A stretch of 36,396 nucleotides of DNA from Prochlorococcus sp. AG-676-M04 (GCA_003210895.1 QCUB01000011.1:1-36396), one strand, 5' to 3'; shown: positions 16,781-24,275, numbered from the stretch's first letter. Program-made: numbers and translations. Notes: a model not told the origin generated them from the letters alone.

Positions 16781-17083
16781 CTACCTAAACCAACCTTTCT
16801 TTTGAGGTTCTTGTATAACTTTTATAGGTTCAACTTTTTTACCAAATAATCCTTTTTTCTTTGGTTTCAAATCCTCTTTTACCCGTTCTTTTTTTCTTCC
16901 AAATAAACTTCTCTTCTCAGGTTTATCAACTTTATCAATAGTTTTATTAACTTTTTTTATAGTAAATTTCAATTGAGTTTGAATTGGTTTTTTGCCATCT
17001 GATAAAAGCTGATATACAAAAAATCCAAAGACACCAAAAAATCCTACTGCTTGAACTATGGCGGTACTGATATTATCGAACAT
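16781..17083 (-). CDS. membrane-anchored protein with LFG-K repeats
   Basis: 100 residues: one N-terminal transmembrane segment (AVGFFGVFGFFVYQLL) and a very basic cytoplasmic tail. The tail carries three short repeats of a K-x-LFG-(R/K)-K type: KRSLFGRKK, KKGLFGKK and, at the very end, KKGWFR. The repeats suggest binding to acidic lipid, RNA or a protein partner. Not recognised. Confidence 0.65.
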   Translation of the reverse strand: MFDNISTAIVQAVGFFGVFGFFVYQLLSDGKKPIQTQLKFTIKKVNKTIDKVDKPEKRSLFGRKKERVKEDLKPKKKGLFGKKVEPIKVIQEPQKKGWFR

Positions 17084-17201
17084 ATACGATTATGAGTTTT
17101 TTATACTTTTTAATTATGGAAAAATATTTTTACAAACGCGGAAGAAAAGATTACAGACTTATAAATTAAAAATTAAGATATTAAAAATTTTATTTATAAA
17201 A

Positions 17202-17381
17202 CTATTTATAGTAGTAAACCAGGTCGATTATTAAAATTGTAAGGACAGATATTCCCAAAATATAAGGGAAATAAGGATATTTATTAAAGATCTGATTTAA
17301 TTTGTTTTTTGAATCGCTTTTTACTAATTTCTTCTTTCTAGGCGGCAAACCTAATTCTTCTCTCCTTTTTGCTTCTCCCAT
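17202..17381 (-). CDS. DUF2839-family membrane protein
   Basis: 59 residues starting MGEAKRREELGLPPRKKK, the conserved opening of the cyanobacterial DUF2839 family, followed by a linker and one transmembrane helix (PYILGISVLTILIIDLVYYY). The family is small and confined to cyanobacteria and some plastids; its function is unknown. Confidence 0.75.
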   Translation of the reverse strand: MGEAKRREELGLPPRKKKLVKSDSKNKLNQIFNKYPYFPYILGISVLTILIIDLVYYYK

Positions 17382-17512
17382 TTTTACATATAGTTAATTT
17401 AAAACAAATATAGTTCATATATATGTTCAAATACAATACTTAAATATTTTCTAAATTTGATTATAAATTTGATTATAAATTTAGTTAAGATGAAAATATT
17501 AGTAAAAAATAG

Positions 17513-17620
17513 ATGATAGAAATTGTTTGGTCAGTAAATATAATGGTTGCAATTTTAATTGGTGGAGTTGGCTGGGTCTTATATTATATTTTCACTTACG
17601 ATCAGAAATATACTTCTTAA
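17513..17620 (+). CDS. 35-residue membrane peptide
   Basis: Encodes MIEIVWSVNIMVAILIGGVGW..., a single transmembrane helix with a short polar tail (TYDQKYTS). Only 7 bases separate its stop from the ATG of the Nif11-domain gene, so the two are probably translated from one mRNA. The size recalls small cytochrome or photosystem subunits, but no subunit is recognised. Confidence 0.5.
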   Translation: MIEIVWSVNIMVAILIGGVGWVLYYIFTYDQKYTS

Positions 17621-17627
17621 AATCAAA

Positions 17628-17810
17628 ATGCCTGAAAGAGATTTAGTTAATTTCCTAAAAAAAATTGAACAATTAAATAAAATATCTGAATTAATAGATA
17701 AAGATCCAGTTAAAAAGAAAGAATTGTCAGATTGTAATAATCATGAAGATGTAATTAACCTTACCTCCAAGTGGGGTTTTGAAATTGGCAAAAGATGGGG
17801 GGAATATTAA
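17628..17810 (+). CDS. Nif11-domain protein
   Basis: The track start (17559) runs through the preceding peptide gene in another frame; the ATG at 17628 gives 60 residues. The pattern DLVNFLKKIEQLNKISELI...INLTSKWGFEIGKRWGEY fits the Nif11 domain (helix, spacer, then a GFEI-like end). Nif11 domains also act as leader regions of lanthipeptides and other ribosomal peptides. This copy has no double-glycine cut site and no cysteine-rich core, so it is an orphan domain. Confidence 0.7.
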   Translation: MPERDLVNFLKKIEQLNKISELIDKDPVKKKELSDCNNHEDVINLTSKWGFEIGKRWGEY

Positions 17811-17898
17811 AATAATTAATATCCAATCAATAAAAAAATATTTAAGTAGCACTAATATTCATAAAATTAATTAATATAAAGTTTGTAAAAATGTAATT

Positions 17899-18648
17899 AT
17901 GACTAATATTGAGGAGATAAAAAAGAAGATATATCAAATAGCTGCTATTACTGACAGAGGGCAAAGACTGAACAAATTAATTGCACCTATGTATCAAGAA
18001 AAATCAAAAGAGATGGAAGAACTTATAAAGATTCTTGAAGATTTTAATACCGAAATTTCTGAAGAAAAATTATCTGGAGAGTGGGAATTAATTTATTCAA
18101 CAGTTGAATTATTTAGAAGTTCACCGTTTTTTTTAGCTATAGAAAAAGCATTAAATGATGAATTCAAGAGTAATCTTTTTTTTAAACTACATCAATTACA
18201 AGTTGGATCATTTGGTCTTTCTACCATAGGAAGAATTGCTCAAAAAATTGATTTTGATAAAAAAGAATTTTTATCAACATTTGATACCACAATCTTTGGG
18301 CTTACAACAATTCCAATTCTTGGATGGTTCAAGCTTCTTCCAACTTTTGGAGGCAGAGTAATTACCTTGGCTGATGAATTAAATTTAAAAGATAATTTTC
18401 TTCAAATGAGATTGCGAAAGACTAAAGTCTCAAAAGTCGAGGGGCTTAATAAGATTCCAATTTTTAGTAAACTTCTTATGGATAGATGGTATCCAGTAAA
18501 AGAAGTGTGGGAAAAATTACCGTGGAATAAAGAAATCCCTTCATGTGAAGTATCAGTAATCTATTTAGATGAAGAAATAAGGATAATGAAAGATTTATAT
18601 GGATCTATTTTTATTTATGTAAGACCAACAATATCTTTACTAAATTAA
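17899..18648 (+). CDS. PAP/fibrillin-family protein
   Basis: 249 residues. The family's opening block appears as LSGEWELIYSTVELFRSSPFF (about residues 56-77), preceded by an N-terminal helical region typical of cyanobacterial members, and the C terminus has EEIRIMKDLYGSIFIYVR, the usual strand pair with a conserved R-x-x-x-D/G pattern. It has an inserted hydrophobic middle (IPILGWFKLLPTFGG). Likely thylakoid lipid or isoprenoid binding. Longer than the first fibrillin and only distantly similar to it. Confidence 0.87.
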   Translation: MTNIEEIKKKIYQIAAITDRGQRLNKLIAPMYQEKSKEMEELIKILEDFNTEISEEKLSGEWELIYSTVELFRSSPFFLAIEKALNDEFKSNLFFKLHQLQVGSFGLSTIGRIAQKIDFDKKEFLSTFDTTIFGLTTIPILGWFKLLPTFGGRVITLADELNLKDNFLQMRLRKTKVSKVEGLNKIPIFSKLLMDRWYPVKEVWEKLPWNKEIPSCEVSVIYLDEEIRIMKDLYGSIFIYVRPTISLLN

Positions 18649-18745
18649 GTTTTTAAATTTTAAGTAAATAATTAAAATAATAAAAGTCTAGTTAGATTAA
18701 TTAGATTTACTTAGAGGAATGTCGCAAGATCCAAATAAATGAGTT

Positions 18746-18762
18746 ATGTTCAATATGAACAT
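18746..18762. repeat. 7-bp inverted repeat before the TM2 gene
   Basis: ATGTTCA-ATA-TGAACAT is a perfect inverted repeat ending 10 bases before the ATG at 18773. It is short enough to act as an operator covering the ribosome binding region, or it may be chance in AT-rich DNA. No known regulator site is recognised. Confidence 0.35.
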
Positions 18763-18772
18763 TAATTAAATT

Positions 18773-19087
18773 ATGCTAAAAAATAAAGAAAAAAATTCTG
18801 TTGTAAGAGGAATATTCTTAATTGTTGGTTGGGGTTTAGGTTTAGATAGATTTTACGAAGGAGATAAAAAAGGTGGGATCTTATCAATTATTGGATGGAG
18901 TATTACATTTTTTACTTTCCTTTACCTAAAATGTTCAGGATATGTATTTGTTGATGGAGTAAAAAATTATTCAAATTATTCACCAAATCCTTTAATTGTT
19001 TTACCTTTACTAGGTGCAGCGTATGGAGGGTTTCTCATTATCAAAAAGGCTTTCAGGTTAGCTAAACAATTTGAAAACGCTGAGTAA
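18773..19087 (+). CDS. TM2-domain membrane protein
   Basis: 104 residues. The first part, IFLIVGWGLGLDRFYEGDKKGGILSIIGW (residues 14-42), fits the TM2 domain: helix, G-x-G-x-DRFYxG turn, second helix. A third hydrophobic stretch follows (LIVLPLLGAAYGGFLII). TM2 proteins are widespread membrane proteins of unknown role. Confidence 0.8.
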   Translation: MLKNKEKNSVVRGIFLIVGWGLGLDRFYEGDKKGGILSIIGWSITFFTFLYLKCSGYVFVDGVKNYSNYSPNPLIVLPLLGAAYGGFLIIKKAFRLAKQFENAE

Positions 19088-19102
19088 TCATCTCAACAAA
19101 AT

Positions 19103-19264
19103 TTAAGATAATAAACCTGATCCTTTCAAATAAAATTTAAATAAAAGAATAACTAGTAAATTAACAATTGCTAAAGCCACAATTCCATTTCTGTTTTTTA
19201 CATCTAGCCTTTTAATTAAATTAGAAAGATAAACGACAGGATTTACAGGTTCTTTATTGTTCAA
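19103..19264 (-). CDS. 53-residue single-helix protein
   Basis: Begins at TTG 19264 (a stop lies two codons upstream) and encodes MNNKEPVNPVVYLSNLIKRL..., then one transmembrane helix (GIVALAIVNLLVILLFKFYL). Converges on the TM2 gene with 15 bases between. Not recognised; start assignment is by elimination. Confidence 0.45.
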   Translation of the reverse strand: MNNKEPVNPVVYLSNLIKRLDVKNRNGIVALAIVNLLVILLFKFYLKGSGLLS

Positions 19265-19357
19265 TATTTATAAAATAAAATTTAGATAAAATTATCATGA
19301 ATTCTTTTTAAAACTGAATAATGTAAAGTTCAGATTTTTACAGATATATTTTGACTA

Positions 19358-19708
19358 TTACATTATTCCTGCATTTCTCAAGAAAGCTTTACCTATATTT
19401 CCAATAACAAAAAATAAAGACAAATTTATCAAAAGAATAATTAATAGTGCCAACATTTTATAGTTTGGATTTGATGTGATTCCATCAAATCCATCATTGA
19501 GAATTCTTTTAAAAATTGAATTATTCTTAGTTTCTGGTTTTTTTTCATTTAAATAAGAGTTTCCTTTTTCTTCTTTAATGTCTTGATTACTTGCTTCTTC
19601 AAGAAATTCAGTAAATGCCTTAACATTTTCTTTTTTATTACTTTTTTTCTTTATCTCAGAAGATGATTCAATTGAATTTTCCTCAGGGATTTGCTTTGAT
19701 TCTTCCAA
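19358..19708 (-). CDS. tail-anchored hypothetical protein
   Basis: 116 residues from TTG 19708; an in-frame stop two codons upstream leaves no other start. The first 80 residues are charged and low-complexity (KKKSNKKENVK, EEKGNSYLNEKKPE). The C terminus is one long hydrophobic helix (MLALLIILLINLSLFFVIGNIG). Cytoplasmic domain plus C-terminal anchor; not recognised. Confidence 0.6.
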   Translation of the reverse strand: MEESKQIPEENSIESSSEIKKKSNKKENVKAFTEFLEEASNQDIKEEKGNSYLNEKKPETKNNSIFKRILNDGFDGITSNPNYKMLALLIILLINLSLFFVIGNIGKAFLRNAGIM

Positions 19709-19887
19709 ATTTTAAATTTACGCTAGGGATATATTACACCATAAAAAAAACCCACTCGATCAAATGTAGAGAAGGTTAGTTAAGATTAAAGTTCTTGAAT
19801 ACATAATAATTAACTTTATCAAGGTTTGCGATTATAAATCTTGTATCTAAACAAACAGAATTGTTTAAGTTATTATTAAAATAAAGG

Positions 19888-20091
19888 ATGCTTGATTCAC
19901 AAACAATAAAAAATTGTAAGGATAATCCAACAATAAGAGACATAAAGATAAAAAATATTGAGCACGCTATTGATCAAGCAGAAATGATGATAAAAGAGTC
20001 AAAAATGAGTCAAGAAGAATTAAGTTTTTTGAAAAGAAAAATATCTGATTCAAGGCAGGATCTGGAGATTCTTTATTTGATGAAAATTTAA
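19888..20091 (+). CDS. 67-residue helical hypothetical protein
   Basis: A soluble, charged, coiled-coil-like protein (IKNIEHAIDQAEMMIKESKMSQEELSFLKRKI), starting at ATG 19888 with a nearby purine run (AAAGG). Not recognised. Helical hairpin plausible. Confidence 0.6.
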   Translation: MLDSQTIKNCKDNPTIRDIKIKNIEHAIDQAEMMIKESKMSQEELSFLKRKISDSRQDLEILYLMKI

Positions 20092-20181
20092 ATAAATAAA
20101 TGCTTTTCAAAATGAACTTTTAGTATATTTGGAGACTTATGAATATTTGGAAAAAGGTTTATATTAAAAAAAAATAAAATC

Positions 20182-20283
20182 ATGTCTAAGAAAAATATTT
20201 ATATACCTATAAAACTAGTACCATACATATTTGTCTCAATTGCAGCTATTACAATTGCTGCAACTACAAATATAATTATTTAG
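20182..20283 (+). CDS. 33-residue membrane peptide
   Basis: Encodes MSKKNIYIPIKLVPYIFVSIAAITIAATTNIII, with one helix at the C terminus. Too short for confidence; ATG and stop are clean and the composition is coding-like. Not recognised. Confidence 0.4.
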   Translation: MSKKNIYIPIKLVPYIFVSIAAITIAATTNIII

Positions 20284-20369
20284 TACTTAAGAGCCTTATT
20301 TATGATGATTAATAAAATGGTTCAATAGAATATATTAATTAATTAAAAACAGATAAGAACAATAAATAC

Positions 20370-20612
20370 ATGAAGAATCTAAGGATTACCCTCGCAGTGA
20401 TTTTTTTATCTATGTTTTTTCTAATTAGTATCAAAACATATCGTGATTTTATTATTTCTAGTGATTTAAAAAAAGAAAAAAAAATTAAATTAAAAAAATC
20501 AGCTGAAGTCTTGAATAAATGTTTTGATCTTAAAAACAAGAGTGAAAGAACTCTAAATGATTCAATGAAATTGATTGAATATTGTTTAGAACAATACGGA
20601 TCTGAAAAATAA
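20370..20612 (+). CDS. small exported or anchored hypothetical protein
   Basis: 80 residues with an N-terminal hydrophobic helix (LAVIFLSMFFLISI), then a charged helical region with two cysteines about 31 residues apart (LNKCFDL and IEYCLEQ). Not recognised. The minus-strand 66-residue track ORF over it is a shadow. Confidence 0.6.
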   Translation: MKNLRITLAVIFLSMFFLISIKTYRDFIISSDLKKEKKIKLKKSAEVLNKCFDLKNKSERTLNDSMKLIEYCLEQYGSEK

Positions 20613-20680
20613 TTTAATTAGCATATGCTCAACTACTTATATCTTTTTGCATTACTCATCTAAGATAAAAAAAATGGTCT

Positions 20681-20896
20681 ATGGATAAAAACAATATTAA
20701 TAGATGGGAACCAACAAAACTGCAAATCGAAGATATCATTCTTCCTGCCTATACGGATCTTTTCAAGAGATGTGTTGCTTATATCAATGAGCTTGAATGT
20801 CCACCACAATACATAGCTGATATGTTGGGAGATTTAGCTGATGCAATAATGACTTCATACCCTAAAGTTAAAAAAAATAAAAGTTATAATTTATAG
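20681..20896 (+). CDS. 71-residue hypothetical protein
   Basis: Soluble protein, MDKNNINRWEPTKLQIEDIILPAYTDLFKRC..., with a helical core and two cysteines (FKRCVAYI, LECPPQ). It ends 7 bases before the OsmC gene, so the two are likely co-transcribed. Not recognised. Confidence 0.65.
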   Translation: MDKNNINRWEPTKLQIEDIILPAYTDLFKRCVAYINELECPPQYIADMLGDLADAIMTSYPKVKKNKSYNL

Positions 20897-20903
20897 TCTT
20901 TAA

Positions 20904-21311
20904 ATGAGTAAAATTACATGTTCTTATTTAGGGAACTTAAAATGCGAAGCTAAACATCTCCAATCTGGGAATCTAATCACAACTGATGCACCTATAGATC
21001 ATTGTGGGAAAGGAGAAAACTTCTCACCAACTGATTTACTCGCAACTTCTCTAGGATCTTGCCTTCTAACGATAATGTCTATCAAAGCAAGATCAAATGG
21101 TTGGGAATTAAAAAATATTTATTTAGATATTGAGAAAATAATGACTAAAAATAAAGAAAGGAGAATAGCTCAACTAAAGATAGATATTTATATTCCTGAT
21201 AATTTATCAAAAGAAAAAATTGATTTTATAAAAAATGCCTCTGAAGATTGTCCTGTAACGAGAAATCTTTCAAAATCTCTTGATATTAAAATAAATTGGC
21301 ATAACCAATAA
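20904..21311 (+). CDS. OsmC-family peroxiredoxin-like protein
   Basis: 135 residues with the OsmC/Ohr layout: FSPTDLLATSLGSCLLTIMSI carries the first catalytic cysteine C53, and EDCPVTRNLSKSL carries the second, C116. The pair reduces hydroperoxides in this fold, probably using lipoyl or thioredoxin-type thiols. It is the general OsmC/YhfA type rather than Ohr, judging from the strand pattern. Cytoplasmic. Confidence 0.9.
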   Translation: MSKITCSYLGNLKCEAKHLQSGNLITTDAPIDHCGKGENFSPTDLLATSLGSCLLTIMSIKARSNGWELKNIYLDIEKIMTKNKERRIAQLKIDIYIPDNLSKEKIDFIKNASEDCPVTRNLSKSLDIKINWHNQ

Positions 21312-21353
21312 ACTTCACAAAAATAATTTTTTAATTTTTAATAATAAGACTAT

Positions 21354-21470
21354 ATGAAATACTTCATTGGATTAATTATTCTTGTAGTTGGAATATTTAT
21401 GATGACTGATTTAGCATTTAAAACTAGATATACAAGAAAAAGACTATCCAATAAAAAAAAACGTCAATAA
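21354..21470 (+). CDS. 38-residue membrane peptide
   Basis: Encodes MKYFIGLIILVVGIFMMTDLA... with a strongly basic tail (RYTRKRLSNKKKRQ). One helix plus a positive tail predicts a cytoplasmic C terminus. It follows OsmC by 42 bases. Not recognised. Confidence 0.5.
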   Translation: MKYFIGLIILVVGIFMMTDLAFKTRYTRKRLSNKKKRQ

Positions 21471-21493
21471 GATTTTTGTTCATAAAAATATTC

Positions 21494-21700
21494 TTAGGAT
21501 ACTTTTCTGAAATTTCTACTATTTTTTTCAAGCCATAACCTTTGCTTTTTATTTAACTCTGAAATGTATTCTCTAGATTTTCTAGCTAATTGAATTTTTT
21601 TTTCTCTTTGCTTTACTTCATTTAATTCTTGAATAGAGTAAATTTTAGTATTTTGTTTGTTCTTAAAAATACTTAAAAGACTATGGAAAAATTTTTTCAT
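21494..21700 (-). CDS. 68-residue basic hypothetical protein
   Basis: A charged helical protein (MKKFFHSLLSIFKNKQNTK...LARKSREYISELNKKQRLWLEK). The N-terminal amphipathic helix may bind membranes or nucleic acid. Converges on the preceding gene. Not recognised. Confidence 0.6.
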   Translation of the reverse strand: MKKFFHSLLSIFKNKQNTKIYSIQELNEVKQREKKIQLARKSREYISELNKKQRLWLEKNSRNFRKVS

Positions 21701-21780
21701 AAACTTAATCTACTGTCTTTTGTGATTTTGCCAATAGAGAAAATTACTTCTATATAACTCTAATTTCTAAAACAATTGAA

Positions 21781-22107
21781 TTATCGATTTTTATCAATTT
21801 TTTTATCAATCAAATCAATTAATGGGATCATAAAATTAACATTTATTCCTACGGTGCACCATATATATGTAAGACAGAATATCAATTTTATATATAAGTT
21901 AGATGGTATAGTTACAAACAATTTAAAAAAACTTCCAATAAACAATATAAGTATCCCTATTTGCAATAAGCCCTTAGCTATCCATAGCAAACCTAGTTTT
22001 TGAATGTTCTTACAGAACCAAAGAAAAATAAATCCAATTATAAACAATAGAATTAGATTTACTATCATGAAATTAAGTTCTGAGCTTACATGATAATAAG
22101 ACCTCAT
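21781..22107 (-). CDS. multi-helix membrane protein
   Basis: The track starts at TTG 22110, but ATG 22107 directly follows, and ATG 22068 is another possibility. The protein has three hydrophobic stretches (IVNLILLFIIGFIFLWF, LLQIGILILFIGSFFKLFV, LIFCLTYIWCTVGIN) and ends with a charged tail (IDKKIDKNR). The plus-strand 75-residue ORF across it is judged a shadow. Not recognised. Confidence 0.65.
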   Translation of the reverse strand: MRSYYHVSSELNFMIVNLILLFIIGFIFLWFCKNIQKLGLLWIAKGLLQIGILILFIGSFFKLFVTIPSNLYIKLIFCLTYIWCTVGINVNFMIPLIDLIDKKIDKNR

Positions 22108-22236
22108 CAAAAGGAGATGACCAATATTGCGTTTTTAGAGCACTTTTAATATTAACGATATTGATTTATGTTTAACAGAATTCTAAATGCCAAAACTATG
22201 TATTATAAATTTAAACATTTGCAAATCTGAATTAAA

Positions 22237-22620
22237 TTAAAACAACTTAGATTTTAATAAATTAACTCTCTTTTGATTCACTCCTAAGTCACCTTCTCCA
22301 ACTCTTGATTCAGACCTTACTAGCAATTTACTAGTTTCAGGAACAAAAGATACTTCTAAATCGTCTACATATTTCATCCACTTACTTGTTATTTCAGCAT
22401 GAAGATAGTCTCCATCAAGGTCAATTATCACTGATCTTGGAGAGTTCCCAATAATTTCTTTGATGTTTTTGAAAGGTTGTTCTATTGAACTAACATCCCA
22501 TTCTTCTCTTACACAATGTGCTATTTCTACACATTCAGTCAACTCAATATGAGAAGCAAATGAAGCGGAAGGAAATATAAACCCTATAAATATAAAAATC
22601 GTTACTATAAAATTATTCAT
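22237..22620 (-). CDS. exported DUF1499-family protein
   Basis: The ATG at 22620 gives 127 residues with a clear signal peptide (NNFIVTIFIFIGFIFPSASFA). The mature part, SSIEQPFKNIKEIIGNSPRSVIIDLDGDYLHAEITSKWMKYVDDLEVSF...SRVGEGDLGVNQKRVNLLK, matches DUF1499 throughout: the strand pattern, the conserved SR-x-G-x-DLGVNxxR. Plant and cyanobacterial members occur; the function is unknown. The track start adds 12 unconvincing residues. Confidence 0.85.
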   Translation of the reverse strand: MNNFIVTIFIFIGFIFPSASFASHIELTECVEIAHCVREEWDVSSIEQPFKNIKEIIGNSPRSVIIDLDGDYLHAEITSKWMKYVDDLEVSFVPETSKLLVRSESRVGEGDLGVNQKRVNLLKSKLF

Positions 22621-22658
22621 AAAAAAACATAAACTATTACTTAATTTAACGAACAAAA

Positions 22659-22781
22659 CTAAAGATTTGGAGGAATCATTTTAATTGGATCTAATTTCTT
22701 CTGTCTGTTCAAAAGAAATCTCAAGATCTGATAATAAAAATTTATATAAAAGATAACCTTAAATAAGGTAACAAACAGAAT
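22659..22781 (-). CDS. possible 40-residue ORF without a standard start
   Basis: A minus-strand frame ending at TAG 22659-22661 encodes LFVTLFKVIFYINFYYQILRFL... and finishes RQKKLDPIKMIPPNL. It has no ATG, GTG or TTG near the beginning; the frame opens after a stop and the first codons are GAC TCT TTC ATT CTG. It lies 38 bases before the DUF1499 gene on the same strand. It may be an ATT- or CTG-started peptide, a remnant, or chance. Confidence 0.2.
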   Translation of the reverse strand: MLFVTLFKVIFYINFYYQILRFLLNRQKKLDPIKMIPPNL

Positions 22782-22827
22782 GAAAGAGTCTTAAAATTCA
22801 TCTATACAATCAATAAAACCAAATATT

Positions 22828-23118
22828 GTGGAATTGACTGAATTAATAAAAGATTATGTAACCACCGAATTATTATCAAGTATTGAACTTGACTATCTTG
22901 AAGGAGAGTTATGGGAAACAACTCAACATATTGCAGAGATAAATACATTGACTACGGCTCCAATAAATATATGCAAGAAATTAGACCTAGATGAAAATTC
23001 TTGCTGGCTATTATGTTGCGCAGCTGTTCTTGATTTTTCAAGACCTTTAAAGATTAAACAAGAGAGAGTTAATAATTTAAAAAAATTAATTATTCAATAT
23101 AATCTTTCCGATAAATAA
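22828..23118 (+). CDS. 96-residue hypothetical protein, GTG start
   Basis: Begins with GTG 22828 (no earlier ATG). A soluble helical protein, ELTELIKDYVTTELLSSIELDYL..., with a cluster of cysteines in the middle (ENSCWLLCCAAVLDF). The strong terminator directly after its stop supports it being expressed. Not recognised. Confidence 0.7.
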   Translation: MELTELIKDYVTTELLSSIELDYLEGELWETTQHIAEINTLTTAPINICKKLDLDENSCWLLCCAAVLDFSRPLKIKQERVNNLKKLIIQYNLSDK

Positions 23119-23123
23119 TAAAA

Positions 23124-23146
23124 AAGACCCCTTATAAAGGGGTCTT
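23124..23146 (+). terminator. hairpin terminator after the 96-residue gene
   Basis: Perfect 10-bp stem AAGACCCCTT/AAGGGGTCTT with a 3-base loop, beginning five bases after the stop of the gene at 22828. The T-run after it is weak on the plus strand (TTAATTGGTTTTA), while poly-A precedes it, so it may terminate in both directions. Confidence 0.85.
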
Positions 23147-23790
23147 AATTGGTTTTAATAAATCAGGTGTTTCCTTGTTTCCACTAATTAAATAAAACCT
23201 CTCCTACACACAAATATATAATCGCATTAATAATTAAAAGAAGAAATAACTATTGGGCATGTATATAAACTGTCACAAGATTAAAAACAAAAAATACCCA
23301 AAGCAGAGTTTGGATATTTCGAATATCAGAAAAATATGTGTGAGGAGTTTCTGATCCTTTAAATTTACACCTAATTGAATTGAAATAGCTACAGTATAAA
23401 TTCCTAATTTTGAGTTTTTGTGTTCATTAATAATTAAACCTAGGATAATAAAATGAGTAAAAGTAATTATTAAATTAAAAAGAAATACAAAAAAGATAAT
23501 TTACATTTTCTCAATTATGTTCACTTTTACATTAATTAGACGAGTTGAAAAATATTTTACTAGATAAATAGATAATAATCTTGATATGTATTTTCTTAAA
23601 ACAAAGAGGGGTACTATATACTTCAATTGAAAAACCTTTTTAAAGGTAACTAAAAACAAATTTTTTATTTTAAAAATATCTAGTCTTCAATACAGTATAA
23701 ATAAGAGATAAATAAGAATAATTTAAGTATAAATTCACTTCAAAAAATTAAAAATCTATCTTATATAAATCACAGAGATAAGAGGACTTT
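23147..23790. other. 644-base gap without protein genes
   Basis: Both strands were read for ORFs and no convincing gene was found. The gap is rich in short A/T runs. The only structured part is the small-RNA candidate on the minus strand at 23284-23386; the rest, 23147-23283 and 23387-23790, shows no repeat or gene that I can support. The 3' part presumably holds the promoter of the gene at 23791. Confidence 0.6.
23284..23386 (-). ncRNA. candidate Yfr1/Yfr10-type small RNA
   Basis: On the minus strand the region reads ATCAGAAA, then CTCCTCACACATATT, then TTTCTGAT: an 8-bp hairpin whose loop displays CTCCTCACAC. With the A before it this is ACTCCTCACAC, the ultraconserved motif of Yfr1 that the Yfr10 family also shares. 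Next come a small hairpin (GATATT-CGA-AATATC) and a 7-bp terminator stem (ATCCAAA/TTTGGGT with one G-U pair) followed by T-rich sequence. A TATACT lies upstream (23398-23393) as a possible -10, placing the start near 23386. Yfr1 itself usually has the motif between stem-loops, so this loop placement favours a Yfr10-like RNA. Ends are estimated. Confidence 0.6.
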
Positions 23791-23928
23791 ATGAAAATAA
23801 AAAATACCTTTTTTATTAATAAAGAAAATATTCAAAAAGACTTTAAACCGAAACATAACTATCAAGTAGTAGAAGAATACTGGAAGAGAAGAAAAGAATA
23901 TGAAAAAAATCTATCTAAATTCTGCTAG
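23791..23928 (+). CDS. 45-residue hypothetical protein
   Basis: Encodes MKIKNTFFINKENIQKDFKPK..., soluble, basic and aromatic, ending KNLSKFC. An AGAGG purine run lies 6 bases before the ATG and makes the start credible. It is followed by the next gene after 8 bases. Not recognised. Confidence 0.55.
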   Translation: MKIKNTFFINKENIQKDFKPKHNYQVVEEYWKRRKEYEKNLSKFC

Positions 23929-23936
23929 CAAATATT

Positions 23937-24185
23937 ATGAATTTTATTATTTCTTTATTACTAACTGCGGGAATGTGGGTGCAAGTCCCACAATGGGATG
24001 CCGACTGGTCAAAATGTGCAGTAGATGTTCCAGATAGTTCTTGTCATTGGTATGTCGCGGCACCTGATAATACTTTTGGAGATGGATTTGATTGGGAAAA
24101 CGCTCCTTGGTTTGACGCTAATGGTCTAAAAGATGTAGCAAGAATTGAGAAAGAAACTGTAGTCGAAAAGCTTCAAGATAAATAA
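23937..24185 (+). CDS. tryptophan-rich exported hypothetical protein
   Basis: 82 residues. A short hydrophobic N terminus (MNFIISLLLTAGMW) leads into a segment rich in tryptophan and aspartate (VPQWDADWSKCAVDVPDSSCHWYVAAP...GFDWENAPWFDA) with two cysteines that could pair. Likely exported. Its composition is more GC-rich than that of its neighbours. Not recognised. Confidence 0.65.
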   Translation: MNFIISLLLTAGMWVQVPQWDADWSKCAVDVPDSSCHWYVAAPDNTFGDGFDWENAPWFDANGLKDVARIEKETVVEKLQDK

Positions 24186-24275
24186 GGAATATAAATTCTT
24201 CAATTAATTTTTTTAATATAGTTTTTATTTTTTCTCTAGTTAAATTTAATATGGAAATAATCTTTTAATAATTCT

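Noticed and set aside
17453-17482. Two tandem copies of AAATTTGATTAT
   Set aside because: Very short and AT-rich; likely chance, with no structure attached.
21776-22003. 75-residue plus-strand ORF
   Set aside because: Lies antisense to a better membrane-protein ORF with clear hydrophobic helices.
22128-22155. AAAAGGAG beside ATG giving a 10-residue ORF
   Set aside because: No usable spacing between the purine run and the ATG, and it overlaps the leader of the minus-strand membrane gene.
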